A DNA stretch of 64,000 nt from CAYNKA01 sp964397655 (GCA_964397655.1 CAYNKA010000009.1:1-64000), one strand, 5' to 3'; numbered from the stretch's first letter, positions 42,950 to 52,162 are shown. Translations and numbers: made by a program. The notes: generated by a model from the sequence alone, not told the origin.

Positions 42950-43690
42950 CTACATGTAGAATCCGCCGTCGACGACGAGGGTCTGTCCGGTAACGAAGCC
43001 TCCGTGGAGAACGAGCCCCAGAATCGCTTCGGCCACGTCGTCGGCCTCGGCGACCCTGCCGAGCGGGGTACCCTCGGATTGACGCCGGACATGGGCCTCC
43101 TTGCCCTTCACCCACCGGGTGTTGACTATGCCAGGAGCCACTGCGTTGACCCTTACTTCCGGGGCGAGGGCCCGAGCGAGGTTCTTGGTCAGGTTGATGA
43201 TCGCGGCCTTGGAAACGGCGTAGGGGATGGAGCTCCCCCGGCCGATGAAGCCGGCGATCGAAGCCACGTTCACGATGCAGCCTCCCGCAGCCTTGAGCGG
43301 ACCGGCGAAGGCCCTGCTCACGAAGAACGTTCCCTTCACGTTGGTGTCGAAAATTTCGTCCCAATACTCCTCGCGCACCCCGTCGAGGTCCGCGATGTCC
43401 ACGTAATGGGTCCTTCCCGCGTTGTTGACGAGGACGTCGATCCGGCCGAATTCGGCGAGGACCCTTTCCGCCATCGCGCGTACTTCTGCGTCCTTGGCCA
43501 CGTCGGCCCTGACGGCGAGGCCTCGTCTTCCCGACGCGGAGATCGAGGCGACGACCTCCTCCGCCTCGGATGCGGATCTCGAGTAGTTGACCGCCACGTC
43601 CGCCCCGAGGGCGGCGAGCTTGAGCGCACAGCTTCTTCCGATTCCGGTCGCTCCGCCGGTCACGAGGACCGTTTTTCCCTTCATGTCCAT
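42950..43690 (-). CDS. short-chain dehydrogenase of the catabolic operon
   Basis: 246 residues, classical SDR. TGGATGIGRSCALKL (cofactor motif), NNAGRTHYV, the catalytic Ser (NVASIAG), Tyr-x3-Lys (PYAVSKAA) and the C-terminal VVDGGFYM are all present. It resembles FabG and 3-hydroxybutyrate-type dehydrogenases. As the last gene of the operon after HMG-CoA lyase and HMG-CoA reductase, it might handle acetoacetate or oxidise an alcohol of the imported compound; this is inference from context only. ATG at 43690 follows AAGGAG by seven to eight bases; the gap to the reductase gene is 17 bases. Confidence 0.85.
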   Translation of the reverse strand: MDMKGKTVLVTGGATGIGRSCALKLAALGADVAVNYSRSASEAEEVVASISASGRRGLAVRADVAKDAEVRAMAERVLAEFGRIDVLVNNAGRTHYVDIADLDGVREEYWDEIFDTNVKGTFFVSRAFAGPLKAAGGCIVNVASIAGFIGRGSSIPYAVSKAAIINLTKNLARALAPEVRVNAVAPGIVNTRWVKGKEAHVRRQSEGTPLGRVAEADDVAEAILGLVLHGGFVTGQTLVVDGGFYM

Positions 43691-43707
43691 GATGATTCTC
43701 CTTGCGG

Positions 43708-45012
43708 TCATTCCTTCTCGCCGCGGGCCAGGGCCACGTGCGAGTCCGCCATCTCGTACCCCGCGGCCTGGGCGCAGGCGGTGTTGAGGTCGAGGGCGGA
43801 CACAGCGACCGCGCAGATTTCGGCCAGCCTCTTGACGTTCGAGTTGTCGTCGAGGCTTTTCCCGGAGCCTCCGCACCCGATGAGGGTGAGGGCCTCCTTC
43901 GCCGTTCCGAATGCCGTGCCGCCGCCGATGGTTGCGACCTCGAGCGAGGGCATCGTCACCATGAAATGAAGCCCCCCGTCGACCGCGTCGGCCTGGACGA
44001 AGGCCGATGACGAGGTGATGACCTGAGCGAGGTCCTGACCGGTCGCGGCGAAGAAGGCCGCGAGGGTGTTCGCCGCGTTGACGTTGAAGCCGTTCATCGT
44101 GCCGGCGAAGCAGGAGCCGAGGTAGCATTTGTGGAACACGACCCGTTCGACTCCGCGGCTCGTGACTCCGGCCTTGAAGACCTTTTTGAGCACCTCCTCG
44201 GGGATGAATACCTCGGTCTGGACGCTCTTGCCCCGGCCCTTCAGGATGTTGATGTGCGAGGCCTTCTTGTCCGCGCAGGCGTTGCTCGAGATCGTGACGA
44301 GCCTCCAACCCGGATATTTCGCGAGCAGGGCCCGGACGATGTCCGCGGCGGCTTTCGTGACGCCGTTCATGCCCATGGCGTCGCCGGTCTTGCACACGAG
44401 TCTGAGTATGACCTTCGTTCCGAGCTGGTAGGGCTCTATGTACTCGAGCCTCACGAAGGGGTCCTTGACCTGGGTGCCGAGTTCCCTCACGAAAGCCTCG
44501 TCCTCCGCTGCCCTGCGGCAGAGCGCCCGCGCCGACGCGATGTCCGGGGCCTCGATCATGGGGGCCCGCGTCATGCCGTCGAAGGTCACGATCGCCTTCA
44601 TGCCTCCCGCGAGGTTGATGGCCTTGATGCCCCGCTGGACTCCGGCGACGAGCGCGGCCTCGTTCGTGGCCAAGGGGACGTAGTATTCCCCCTTCGCGTA
44701 TTCGCCCGCGATCCTGACCGGGCCCGCTATTCCCATGGGGATCATGGCGGCGCCTACCTTCATCTCGATGCCCGCGAGGATGCTCCCGTGGGCATAGCTC
44801 GAATTTTCGACCTTCGCCGTCTTGATGCGGCCGAGGCTCACGCCCGAACATTTTTCTATCGCCTCGCACCGCATGATCTCGGCGTCGCGGCACGCGTCCC
44901 GGACCTTCGCCGGGTCTGATCCGTAGACTTCCTTGAAGATCAGGGTTTCGAGCTCCTGCTGCTTTATCTCTCCCGCCGCGAACCTTTTCTCAATGTTTCT
45001 CGCAGCATCCAT
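43708..45012 (-). CDS. class I 3-hydroxy-3-methylglutaryl-CoA reductase
   Basis: 434 residues matching the catalytic domain of class I HMG-CoA reductase (HMG-CoA + 2 NAD(P)H <-> mevalonate + CoA). The four catalytic residues are conserved: Glu118 (PLATNEAAL), Lys249/250 (NACADKKAS), Asp327 (GQDLAQV) and His425 (ADSHVAL). DGMTRAP, GDAMGMN and IGGGTAFGT are also typical. There is no membrane anchor. Coupling to HMG-CoA lyase (23-base overlap), a glycosidase and an importer argues for work in the mevalonate-oxidising direction, as in the mvaAB operon of Pseudomonas mevalonii, rather than isoprenoid synthesis. That organism's enzyme is class II, so the parallel is functional only. Confidence 0.9.
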   Translation of the reverse strand: MDAARNIEKRFAAGEIKQQELETLIFKEVYGSDPAKVRDACRDAEIMRCEAIEKCSGVSLGRIKTAKVENSSYAHGSILAGIEMKVGAAMIPMGIAGPVRIAGEYAKGEYYVPLATNEAALVAGVQRGIKAINLAGGMKAIVTFDGMTRAPMIEAPDIASARALCRRAAEDEAFVRELGTQVKDPFVRLEYIEPYQLGTKVILRLVCKTGDAMGMNGVTKAAADIVRALLAKYPGWRLVTISSNACADKKASHINILKGRGKSVQTEVFIPEEVLKKVFKAGVTSRGVERVVFHKCYLGSCFAGTMNGFNVNAANTLAAFFAATGQDLAQVITSSSAFVQADAVDGGLHFMVTMPSLEVATIGGGTAFGTAKEALTLIGCGGSGKSLDDNSNVKRLAEICAVAVSALDLNTACAQAAGYEMADSHVALARGEKE

Positions 45013-45916
45013 GGTCGGCCTCCTCGTGGTGGTAGGCGCTCAGGCTCTTCGCGAAAGCGCCGCATTCTCCTATTTTTTTCGGGTCGATGCCCGTCTCCAT
45101 GCCGAGCCGGGCGAGCATCTCGACCAGGGTTTCGGTGGCTATGTTGCCCTTGGCCCCGGGGGCGTAGGGGCAGCCCCCGAGCCCTCCGGCCGCGGAATCG
45201 ATCACGTCGATGCCCGCCTCGAGGGAGGCGAGGACGTTCGCGAACTCGATTCCGTCCGCCCGGTGGAAATGGGCGGCGAGGCTCGCTTTCTTGAGTCCCC
45301 TTTTGACGAGCCCGCCGACTTCGTAGGCGCTGCGCGGATGGGCCATGCCGGTCGTGTCGCCGAGCGAGACTTCGTAGGAGCCGAAGGACTCCAGGGCCAG
45401 GGCGATGTCGAGGACCTTTTCGGGTGCGATCCTGCCCTCGAAGGGGCATCCGTAGGCGGTCGCGATGTAGGACCGGACCCGGACGCCGGCGGCCCGTGCG
45501 GTCCTGTCGATCTCCTCGATCGCCTTGAGCGATTCCTCCACGCCCATGTTGAGGTTCTTCCTGTTGTGGGACTCGCTTGCGCTCATGATCGTCACCACTT
45601 CCTCGAGCCCCGCTTCCATGGCCCGCTCGAGCCCCTTCAGGTTGGGGATGAGGGCGCTGTAGACGACTCCGGGACGCTTCCTGATGCCTCGAAGCACCTC
45701 GACGGCGTCCGCCATCTGAGGCACCCATTTCGGGTGGACGAAGCTCGTCACCTCGATTTTCCCGCAACCCGCCTCGCCGAGCATGTCTGTGAGACGGATC
45801 TTGTCCGCAGTGGCGATGAAATTCGGCTCGTTCTGCAGACCGTCGCGCGGGCCTACCTCGAAGATCGTGACCTTCTCGAAAGGCAGCGAATACCGAATCG
45901 TGTGTTCTCCGTTCAT
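44990..45916 (-). CDS. mvaB: hydroxymethylglutaryl-CoA lyase
   Basis: 308 residues, TIM-barrel of the HMGL-like family. It cleaves HMG-CoA to acetyl-CoA and acetoacetate. EVGPRDGLQNE (20-30) with catalytic Arg24 and Asp25, SFVHPKWVPQMAD (58-70), metal-binding HFH (216-218) and the signature GGLGGCPYAPGAKGN with catalytic Cys249 are all present, so the lyase assignment is stronger than for generic family members. The start ATG overlaps the glycosidase stop (ATGA at 45913-45916), and the end overlaps the HMG-CoA reductase start by 23 bases: tight translational coupling. Confidence 0.92.
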   Translation of the reverse strand: MNGEHTIRYSLPFEKVTIFEVGPRDGLQNEPNFIATADKIRLTDMLGEAGCGKIEVTSFVHPKWVPQMADAVEVLRGIRKRPGVVYSALIPNLKGLERAMEAGLEEVVTIMSASESHNRKNLNMGVEESLKAIEEIDRTARAAGVRVRSYIATAYGCPFEGRIAPEKVLDIALALESFGSYEVSLGDTTGMAHPRSAYEVGGLVKRGLKKASLAAHFHRADGIEFANVLASLEAGIDVIDSAAGGLGGCPYAPGAKGNIATETLVEMLARLGMETGIDPKKIGECGAFAKSLSAYHHEEADHGCCEKH

Positions 45917-47688
45917 GGGAATGCCTCCATCTTCAACGCCCAGTCGTCGTCCGTCGGCTTCGAGGGAAGCCGGACCCGTCCTGTCCCGTCCGCCTCGACC
46001 GAAGTCCCGCGGGACCAGATCCCCGAGCGGGGATCGAACCACGCGAGGCGATAGCGCGACTCCGGCGCGAGTCCGCGGACGGATTCGGGCGGGGTGCCCT
46101 TTTCCAGGTAGGCCAGGATCAGGTTAGAGTCTTCGGTTGCGGCGCAGTAGGCCCAGCCCTCGTATCCCGCCACGGGTCCGTGCCTGTTCGGGTCCATCAT
46201 GCCGACCGCCGGCCGGAGCCCGACGAACCTTTCGCCCTCCGATAGGATGAAGGCGCCGAGGTGACGAAGCTGCGCGGCGCCGGGCCATTCCATTCCTTCC
46301 CATACCTTCACGGGCGAAGCGTCCTCGACGTCGCCGCGCCACACGCCGCCGTCCCAGCCGCCCGAGCCGTAGATGTGGCCCGCGAGCCCGCCCGAGAGCA
46401 CGCTGCCGTAGGCCGCCGAACGCACGACCCGAGCGCCCTCCTCGCTCGGAGAGTCTTCGATCCTTACATTCCCGAAGTACCAATGTACGTCGCCGGGATG
46501 GGTCAGGGTCGTCATCCCCTCGTACTGGGGCTCGCCGTTCAGCGCGGGCACCGGAGGATTGCAGGAGAAAAGATCCGTGAGCTGCGAGAAAGAGTGATGT
46601 CCTCGCTGCCCGTTTCCGGCCTGGTGGAAGGTGAGCCATCGAGCCTCTGCAGTATGTCCGAAGTCCATGAGGGAATTCCAGTGCGGATTGCAGCCAACGG
46701 GATTCCCGAAGGGCGGGGGCCCGAACGAGTCCACGACGGCGTTGGCCGCCCGGTTCCAATCGGGAGCCGGGATCGAGAGTTCCCCCGTGTCGTAGTGGAC
46801 GGGACTAAGGAGGCAGTTGTTCGCCTGATACCGCGACCATACGTATCCGACGTAGCGGGCGTAGGAACGTGGCCAGCCGTGGAATTTCTTCCAGACCTGG
46901 CCTATGTCGCGTCTCGCCGGCTCGATGAAGGGAATGATGCCGTTGGCGTTGAGGAGGTCGATCTTCCGGTCGAGGTTGCGGAAGAAGAGGGGATCGATCC
47001 TGTCGAGATCGGGAACGCTGTTCTCGTAGCCCGGGACCTTCCCGGGAAAGATGAATGGCCCGTTGCCGTCCTCGTCGTGCATGGGCTTCGCGCGGTCGGC
47101 GTCCGCCCTGCGCCACGCGGCGCGGATCACCGTCCCGTCCTCGGCGATCAGGGTCGCGGGCAGGCCGTCGTCGGTCCAGTTCGGCAAAGCCGCGATAATT
47201 GCGACGCAATTGAACCCCTGCCTCTTCCTGAGCGCTACGTAGTTCGGGAAGCTCCGGGGCGTTCTCCCGTCGTCGCCCGGCCTGTACGGAAACCTGAACG
47301 TTCCGGCGGACCACCAGGTGTCGCCGAGGAGGAAGCACGGGCTGCCGTCGGCATACCTGAAGACGTGCCCGTCGGGCCTGAGGAAGCCGCGCCGGCAGGC
47401 GTTTTCGGTTTTTTCCTCCTCCGTCCAGGGGACGGCTTCGAAGGTCCCGCTTTTCCCGGAGAGTCCTGTGTCGCCGGGCGATGAGCCGCTTCTCCAGACC
47501 CATGTCCCGGGCACGGTCGCGGTCACCCGCACCTCGAATTCGTCTCCGCCGTCCCAGAAGCCGTAACAGCGGCGCGAGAAACCCGGACCTTCGAGGTCGA
47601 CCCAGACGAGCATGTCCGCGTAGGGATTCGCGTAGGCCCTTTCCGCCCGGAGCCTGATTTCGACCTTGTCCCAGACGTGAACCGTCAT
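45913..47688 (-). CDS. DUF5060/DUF4038 glycosidase-like protein, cytoplasmic
   Basis: 591 residues with three parts: an N-terminal beta-sandwich (DUF5060-like, about 1-90), a TIM-barrel of the DUF4038/apiosidase-like type with FLLGDTWWSAG near residue 118 and GFNCVAIIAALPNW, and a C-terminal beta domain (collagen-binding-like, ending in ALKMEAFP). Relatives are glycoside hydrolases, some acting on apiose or rhamnogalacturonan side chains. There is no signal peptide, so it acts on imported material. Both ends overlap neighbours by four bases (ATGA at 47685-47688 and 45913-45916). The exact linkage cleaved cannot be read. Confidence 0.82.
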   Translation of the reverse strand: MTVHVWDKVEIRLRAERAYANPYADMLVWVDLEGPGFSRRCYGFWDGGDEFEVRVTATVPGTWVWRSGSSPGDTGLSGKSGTFEAVPWTEEEKTENACRRGFLRPDGHVFRYADGSPCFLLGDTWWSAGTFRFPYRPGDDGRTPRSFPNYVALRKRQGFNCVAIIAALPNWTDDGLPATLIAEDGTVIRAAWRRADADRAKPMHDEDGNGPFIFPGKVPGYENSVPDLDRIDPLFFRNLDRKIDLLNANGIIPFIEPARRDIGQVWKKFHGWPRSYARYVGYVWSRYQANNCLLSPVHYDTGELSIPAPDWNRAANAVVDSFGPPPFGNPVGCNPHWNSLMDFGHTAEARWLTFHQAGNGQRGHHSFSQLTDLFSCNPPVPALNGEPQYEGMTTLTHPGDVHWYFGNVRIEDSPSEEGARVVRSAAYGSVLSGGLAGHIYGSGGWDGGVWRGDVEDASPVKVWEGMEWPGAAQLRHLGAFILSEGERFVGLRPAVGMMDPNRHGPVAGYEGWAYCAATEDSNLILAYLEKGTPPESVRGLAPESRYRLAWFDPRSGIWSRGTSVEADGTGRVRLPSKPTDDDWALKMEAFP

Positions 47689-48431
47689 GTCCGAGTTTTT
47701 TTCTTTCCCGGCCCGCCCGACGCCGCCTTGGCGAATTTGCCGAGGCTGTCGTCCGGTTTCAGACCGAGAGCCTTGTAATGGTCGGCCCGTTTCTTCTGGT
47801 CGTCCGCGTGGATGTAGTCCGCGCATTCCAGGACCTCGAGAGCCCGGGAGCGGGGAATGACGAGGACCCCGTCGTCGTCGGCGCAGACGATGTCGCCGGG
47901 ATTCACGGTCACTCCGGCGCAGCTCACGGTCACGTTGACCCCGCCGTTGACGAGCCTGCCGTAGACGTGGTTGAAGGTCCTTCTCGTCGAGAAGGCCTTA
48001 ACGCCCTCGATGTTGCATTCAGCCGAGTCCCTGCATCCTCCGTCGATCACGACCCCCTCGAGACCCTCCTTCATCATGGCTGCGCCGATCTCCGAACCCC
48101 AGATGCCGCCGGGATAGCCGCCCATGTCGATGACGCAGACCTTGTCCTTGGCCCTGCCGTTCTTGAGCCCCGCGGCGAAGGTGTAGGTGTCCGAGCACCA
48201 TGTGTCCAGTTCCTTAAGGTATTCGCTCACCGAGGAGCAGATCCTCGCCGCCTTCTGCGCGGGACGGAGCTGTACCGTGTAGGCGAAGCCCGCGAAGCGT
48301 ATGCCGGGCCGGATCGGGCGCATGTCGTAGTGCATGGTGCCGCGGTCGACGAGGCCGAGAGCGTCCATGCCGTCGCCGAGATCGGCCAGTCTTCTGGCCC
48401 TGATGCGTTCGAGCAGTTCCTTGTCGGTCAT
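47685..48431 (-). CDS. RraA-like aldolase/decarboxylase family protein
   Basis: 248 residues. VIDGGCRDSAE (motif GGxRD, 131-135) is the metal- and substrate-binding signature of the RraA/HMG-aldolase family. Members with this motif cleave 4-hydroxy-4-methyl-2-oxoglutarate or related branched hydroxy-keto acids, or decarboxylate oxaloacetate; true RraA regulators of RNase E are shorter (about 160). The N-terminal extension and basic C-terminal tail are unusual. Start at 48431 after AAGGAGAAG. Its substrate is presumably a branched acid released within this pathway. Confidence 0.8.
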   Translation of the reverse strand: MTDKELLERIRARRLADLGDGMDALGLVDRGTMHYDMRPIRPGIRFAGFAYTVQLRPAQKAARICSSVSEYLKELDTWCSDTYTFAAGLKNGRAKDKVCVIDMGGYPGGIWGSEIGAAMMKEGLEGVVIDGGCRDSAECNIEGVKAFSTRRTFNHVYGRLVNGGVNVTVSCAGVTVNPGDIVCADDDGVLVIPRSRALEVLECADYIHADDQKKRADHYKALGLKPDDSLGKFAKAASGGPGKKKTRT

Positions 48432-48498
48432 TTTTTCTTCTCCTTTAAGTATCGCTGAAATCGGTCGAAAAATCACTTGAGGTTCTTCCGGTATCGCC

Positions 48499-48927
48499 TC
48501 ACTTGTCGTCGAAATATACGGCGTTCCCGAGGCCTTTCTTCCTCACCACGGACAGCCCGTCGATTTCGGCGATGCTGATCTCCACGAGGTAGAGCACGAC
48601 CGTACCTTCCTCGAGATGGCCGGTGTAGGCCTTTTCTCGGTCGGAGATGGTCATGTGGAAATGCGTGCTGCCGTCGATGATGAGCCCCTGGAGCGAGGAC
48701 AGTTCCATGGGCTTTTCTATGACGATGTATTCATCCTCCGGAGTCTCGGCGGTCGTGACGACGCGATGGAAATGGGCCCGCTGGAGCGAGCCGATCGCGC
48801 TCAGAATCACGCCGTTCCTGATTCCCGCATCGGCGCATTTCTCGCGAATGGATTCCAGCAGCTTGTCGCCGCGAAGCAGGTTGATGACGAGCACGCGTTT
48901 GATACCCGATCCCATGAAATGTCGCAT
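48499..48927 (-). CDS. PPC-domain (DUF296) protein
   Basis: 142 residues, one PPC domain. RNGVILSAIGSLQRAHFH (about 37-54) and GSTHFHMTISD (about 86-96) carry the histidines that form the zinc site in bacterial PPC proteins. In plants the domain sits in AT-hook DNA-binding proteins; in bacteria it forms free trimers of unknown activity and is often found in sugar or acid catabolic operons, as here. AAGGAGA precedes the ATG at 48927. It may be an enzyme or sensor of the imported compound. Confidence 0.8.
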   Translation of the reverse strand: MRHFMGSGIKRVLVINLLRGDKLLESIREKCADAGIRNGVILSAIGSLQRAHFHRVVTTAETPEDEYIVIEKPMELSSLQGLIIDGSTHFHMTISDREKAYTGHLEEGTVVLYLVEISIAEIDGLSVVRKKGLGNAVYFDDK

Positions 48928-48942
48928 AGTGATCTCCTTTTC

Positions 48943-49824
48943 TCAGTATTGAATCACGTCCCGCTTCATCATTCCCCTTAGGCCGAGCGTGAAGGCCATG
49001 CAGAGCGTGAAGATGATGACCGCGACGACGCTGCCGTTGCCGAAATTGAAATTCTCGAACGCATAGACGAACATGTTGAGCGGAAGAAGCTCGGTCGCAT
49101 GGTTCGGTCCGCCTCCCGTCATGACGAAAACGAGGTCGAAGACCCTCAGGCTGGCGATGACCTGGAGGATGATGACGGTCTTCGTGATCTCCCAGGCGAG
49201 GGGAATGACCATGTAACGGATCATTTTCAAGCCCGAAGCGCCCTCGATGGAGGCCATCTCGATGACGTCCTGGGGCATGTTCATGAATCCCGCGTTGAAG
49301 AGCATGATCTGAATTCCGAGGGTGTTCCACACGTGGGCGACGATCACGGAGACGAGGGCCGTGGACGACTGTGCGAGGGGTGGCAGGTAATATTTGCCTA
49401 TGCCCAAGGCTTCCATGAGAGGCTTGAGGAGTCCGAAGGCGGGACTGTAGATGTAGCTCCAGATGAAACCGACCGCGACGGTGTTCAGGACGACGGGGAT
49501 GAAGAAAATGATCTTGAAAAGGCGGTAGAAGCGGAGCTGGAGGTAGAGAAAGTATCCGAGAGCGAAACCGAGAACAACTTGAAGGGCCGTGGTGACAGCC
49601 ATGAAAACGAGGGAAATCCAGAACGACTTCCAGAAGATGCCGTCCCTGAACACCGAAAGATAGTTGTCGAAACCGACGAAGACCCGCTTCTCGAGCGAGA
49701 CCCAGCGGAAGGTGCTGAGGACGAGGCCCTGTGACACGGGCGACAGCACGAGGAGCGAGTAGTAGGCGAGACCGGGAACGAGGAATGCGGCTATTGCGAT
49801 GTTTCGCGAGCGGTTATCGATCAT
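48943..49824 (-). CDS. sugar-type ABC importer permease (MalF/UgpA-like)
   Basis: 293 residues with six membrane helices. The cytoplasmic EAA loop is seen as EMASIEGASGLKMIRYMVIP (about 200-219), which contacts the ATPase. It pairs with the next permease (3 bases between) and the binding protein upstream. No ATPase gene is in the operon, so a shared MsmK/UgpC-like ATPase elsewhere is expected. Inner membrane, carbohydrate uptake transporter-1 family. Confidence 0.92.
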   Translation of the reverse strand: MIDNRSRNIAIAAFLVPGLAYYSLLVLSPVSQGLVLSTFRWVSLEKRVFVGFDNYLSVFRDGIFWKSFWISLVFMAVTTALQVVLGFALGYFLYLQLRFYRLFKIIFFIPVVLNTVAVGFIWSYIYSPAFGLLKPLMEALGIGKYYLPPLAQSSTALVSVIVAHVWNTLGIQIMLFNAGFMNMPQDVIEMASIEGASGLKMIRYMVIPLAWEITKTVIILQVIASLRVFDLVFVMTGGGPNHATELLPLNMFVYAFENFNFGNGSVVAVIIFTLCMAFTLGLRGMMKRDVIQY

Positions 49825-49827
49825 TCT

Positions 49828-50700
49828 TCACCCCTTTATTGCCCCGACCGTCATGCCCTTGATGATTTTCTCCTGCATGAGAGCGTAGAAGACGAGGTTC
49901 GGCACGCAGGCGATCACGAGGCCGGCGCAGAGGATCGTGTACTGGGACGTCCACTCGGTGATGAATCCCATGAGCCCGATGGGAAGGGTCTTGATGAAGG
50001 GCCTTGAAAGCATGAGCATGGAGATCAGGAGTTCGTTCCAGCAGGCGAGGGCCGTGAGGATCGCGATGGTCACGACTCCGTCGTTGGATAGCGGCATGAT
50101 GACCTTGAAGAAGATCCTGAAATGACCGGCCCCGTCGATGATCGCGCATTCCTCGAGTTCCTTGGGTATCGTGAGCATGAAACTTTCCATGATGAAGACC
50201 GAAATGGGGATGCGGAAAGCCCCGTAGATGACGCCGAGGAACACGAGGTTGTTCATCATCTTCAGGTTCATCGCCGTGATGTAAAGCGGAATGACGGCGG
50301 AGTGGATGGGTATCATCATTCCCGCGATTATCAGGTAGTAGACGAAGCGATTCAGGCGGAACGCGAAACGGGAAAGCGCATAGGCCATCGTCACCGAGGC
50401 GGCGACCGAGAGGAGTATCGCGGTGGACGTCGCAAGCACGGAGTTGAAGAGGTAAATGCCGATCTTGCCCCCTATCCATGCCTCGTGATAGTTGCTCCAG
50501 ACGAATTCCTTGGGTGCCCCCCAGACGTTCAGAGCGAGATCGGCCTGGCTCTTCAGCGACGTCATGAGCAGCCAGACTAGGGGGAGGATGATGACGATGG
50601 AGTTGAGAACGAGCAGGACGTAGATGGCTGTATTGAGGCCTTTTTTTCCCGTCTTGAGCTGCGGGAGGACGGTCGATTCCACGGCTGCGTGCGCAGGCAC
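49828..50700 (-). CDS. sugar-type ABC importer permease (MalG/UgpE-like)
   Basis: 290 residues with six membrane helices. The EAA loop appears as KELEECAIIDGAGHFRIFFKV (about 185-205), and the C-terminal FYALMQEKIIKGMTVGAIKG is typical of MalG-type subunits. Second permease of the importer. The start is a GTG at 50700; a 7-bp hairpin lies between this gene and the binding-protein gene and probably sets the lower expression of the permeases. Confidence 0.92.
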   Translation of the reverse strand: MPAHAAVESTVLPQLKTGKKGLNTAIYVLLVLNSIVIILPLVWLLMTSLKSQADLALNVWGAPKEFVWSNYHEAWIGGKIGIYLFNSVLATSTAILLSVAASVTMAYALSRFAFRLNRFVYYLIIAGMMIPIHSAVIPLYITAMNLKMMNNLVFLGVIYGAFRIPISVFIMESFMLTIPKELEECAIIDGAGHFRIFFKVIMPLSNDGVVTIAILTALACWNELLISMLMLSRPFIKTLPIGLMGFITEWTSQYTILCAGLVIACVPNLVFYALMQEKIIKGMTVGAIKG

Positions 50701-50723
50701 TTCTTTCCCCCTGTCGGTAGGAT

Positions 50724-50749
50724 CGCGGGGTTCCTCGGGGAGCCCCGCG
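50724..50749 (-). other. intercistronic hairpin between binding protein and permease genes
   Basis: CGCGGGG and CCCCGCG form a perfect seven-base stem around a 12-base loop, with no T-run. Such stems after binding-protein genes usually protect the upstream mRNA or cause partial termination, giving more binding protein than permease. Confidence 0.5.
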
Positions 50750-50770
50750 CGGTTGTTTCGGTCGATTGCG

Positions 50771-52111
50771 CTATTTTGCGGTCTTGAGATACTCTTCCGC
50801 CGCTTTTTGAACCTCGGCGACCGCCTTGTCGACGGTGAATTCGCCGGAGACGATGCCGGGCATCGCGGTTTTCTTGATGGCGAGATCTACGGCGGGCGGA
50901 GCCCAGGTGTCCATCGACGGTACGAAGGCCTTAGATTTCTGGAAGGCGTCGTAGAGTTCCTTGTTCACCGCGGGGAAGATGCTCCAATCGAAATCGCCCA
51001 GCTTGCCAGCAGGCAGATACTGCATCGCGCCCACCTTCTTCACGATGTCCTTCCAATGCTCGGGATCCACTACCACCTTCAGCCAGCGGACGCAGTTTTC
51101 GATCTCTTCCTTCGTCTGGTTGGCGGCGATGATGTATCCGACGATGGTTCCGCCGACGCTGACCCCAGGCTCGGCTTCCGTCATGTCGGTCATGGGCGGG
51201 AAATCGGCACGGTGGACCTTCTTTACGAAATCCTTACCGCCCACGGCGTTGAAGTTCCCGGGTTTCCAGGCGCCCTCGTAATACATCGCGGCTTCGCCGC
51301 GCACGAAGAATTGATCGGCCTCGTTGGCGCTGAATCCGAGCACCCCCGGGGGATAGGCTTCGGCCTTCACGAGCTGCTGGAACTTGGTCATGGCCTGCGG
51401 AAAACCGTAGGCGGGATCGTTCCACTTGTTCAGGGCCGAGCCCATGGCGAGTTCGTTGGCTTTTTTCACGCTGGTGGTCCGGGCGAGCAGGCAGGACGCC
51501 TGCCAGGCGAAGCGGATGTCTTTTCCGCCGGTGACCATCAGGTAGATGCCCTTGGACCTGGCCTTTTTCGCGAGGTCCAGGAGGTCCTCGAAGGTCTTCG
51601 GAAGCTGCCAGCCGTATTTGTCGAAAATTTCCTTGTTGTAGAACAATCCGTCCATACTCGCCTCATGGGGCGCGGACATGATCCTTCCGTCCTTGTAGGT
51701 GGCGCCGTTCAGAACGGATTCGCTGTACCATTGCTTGAACTCGGGATTCTTCGGGTCGTCAAAGATCGGCCGCCAGTCCACGATCTTGTTGTCTTTCATG
51801 AATTCGCGTGAATAGCTCAGGATGCACCAGGACGTCGACGGAGGATTGCCCGCCGCCATCTCGACCGTGATCTTCGTCCGGAGCTGCGCCGACGGCTGAG
51901 AGTCTATGATGATCTTGACGCCGGGATTCTTCTTGGTGAATTCCTCGGCTTTCTGGTTCAGGATCGACCATGCGGGGTCGCCTGCGAGAGTCGGAAGCAT
52001 GAAACGGAGCTCGTGAACCTTGGCAGGTTTGCTTTCCTCCTTTCCGCCTCCGGCGGACGCCGCCGAAACGAAGAGAACCGCGACCGACAGACAGATCAAG
52101 GCTTTTTTCAT
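50771..52111 (-). CDS. extracellular solute-binding protein, family 1
   Basis: 446 residues. A signal peptide (MKKALICLSVAVLFVSAASA) is followed by GGGKEESK, with no cysteine at the cleavage site, so the mature protein is periplasmic rather than a lipoprotein. The rest fits family 1 carbohydrate-binding proteins: ELRFMLPTLAGD at the mature N-terminus, GLFYNKEIFDKYGWQLPKTF in the first lobe and aromatic patches for sugar stacking. First gene of the nine-gene operon, immediately downstream of the paired operators and consensus promoter. Confidence 0.92.
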   Translation of the reverse strand: MKKALICLSVAVLFVSAASAGGGKEESKPAKVHELRFMLPTLAGDPAWSILNQKAEEFTKKNPGVKIIIDSQPSAQLRTKITVEMAAGNPPSTSWCILSYSREFMKDNKIVDWRPIFDDPKNPEFKQWYSESVLNGATYKDGRIMSAPHEASMDGLFYNKEIFDKYGWQLPKTFEDLLDLAKKARSKGIYLMVTGGKDIRFAWQASCLLARTTSVKKANELAMGSALNKWNDPAYGFPQAMTKFQQLVKAEAYPPGVLGFSANEADQFFVRGEAAMYYEGAWKPGNFNAVGGKDFVKKVHRADFPPMTDMTEAEPGVSVGGTIVGYIIAANQTKEEIENCVRWLKVVVDPEHWKDIVKKVGAMQYLPAGKLGDFDWSIFPAVNKELYDAFQKSKAFVPSMDTWAPPAVDLAIKKTAMPGIVSGEFTVDKAVAEVQKAAEEYLKTAK

Positions 52112-52162
52112 GAATTACCCCCTCTTTTTCAGTTGAGAACGAACACGAAGCACAGGTGTTTT

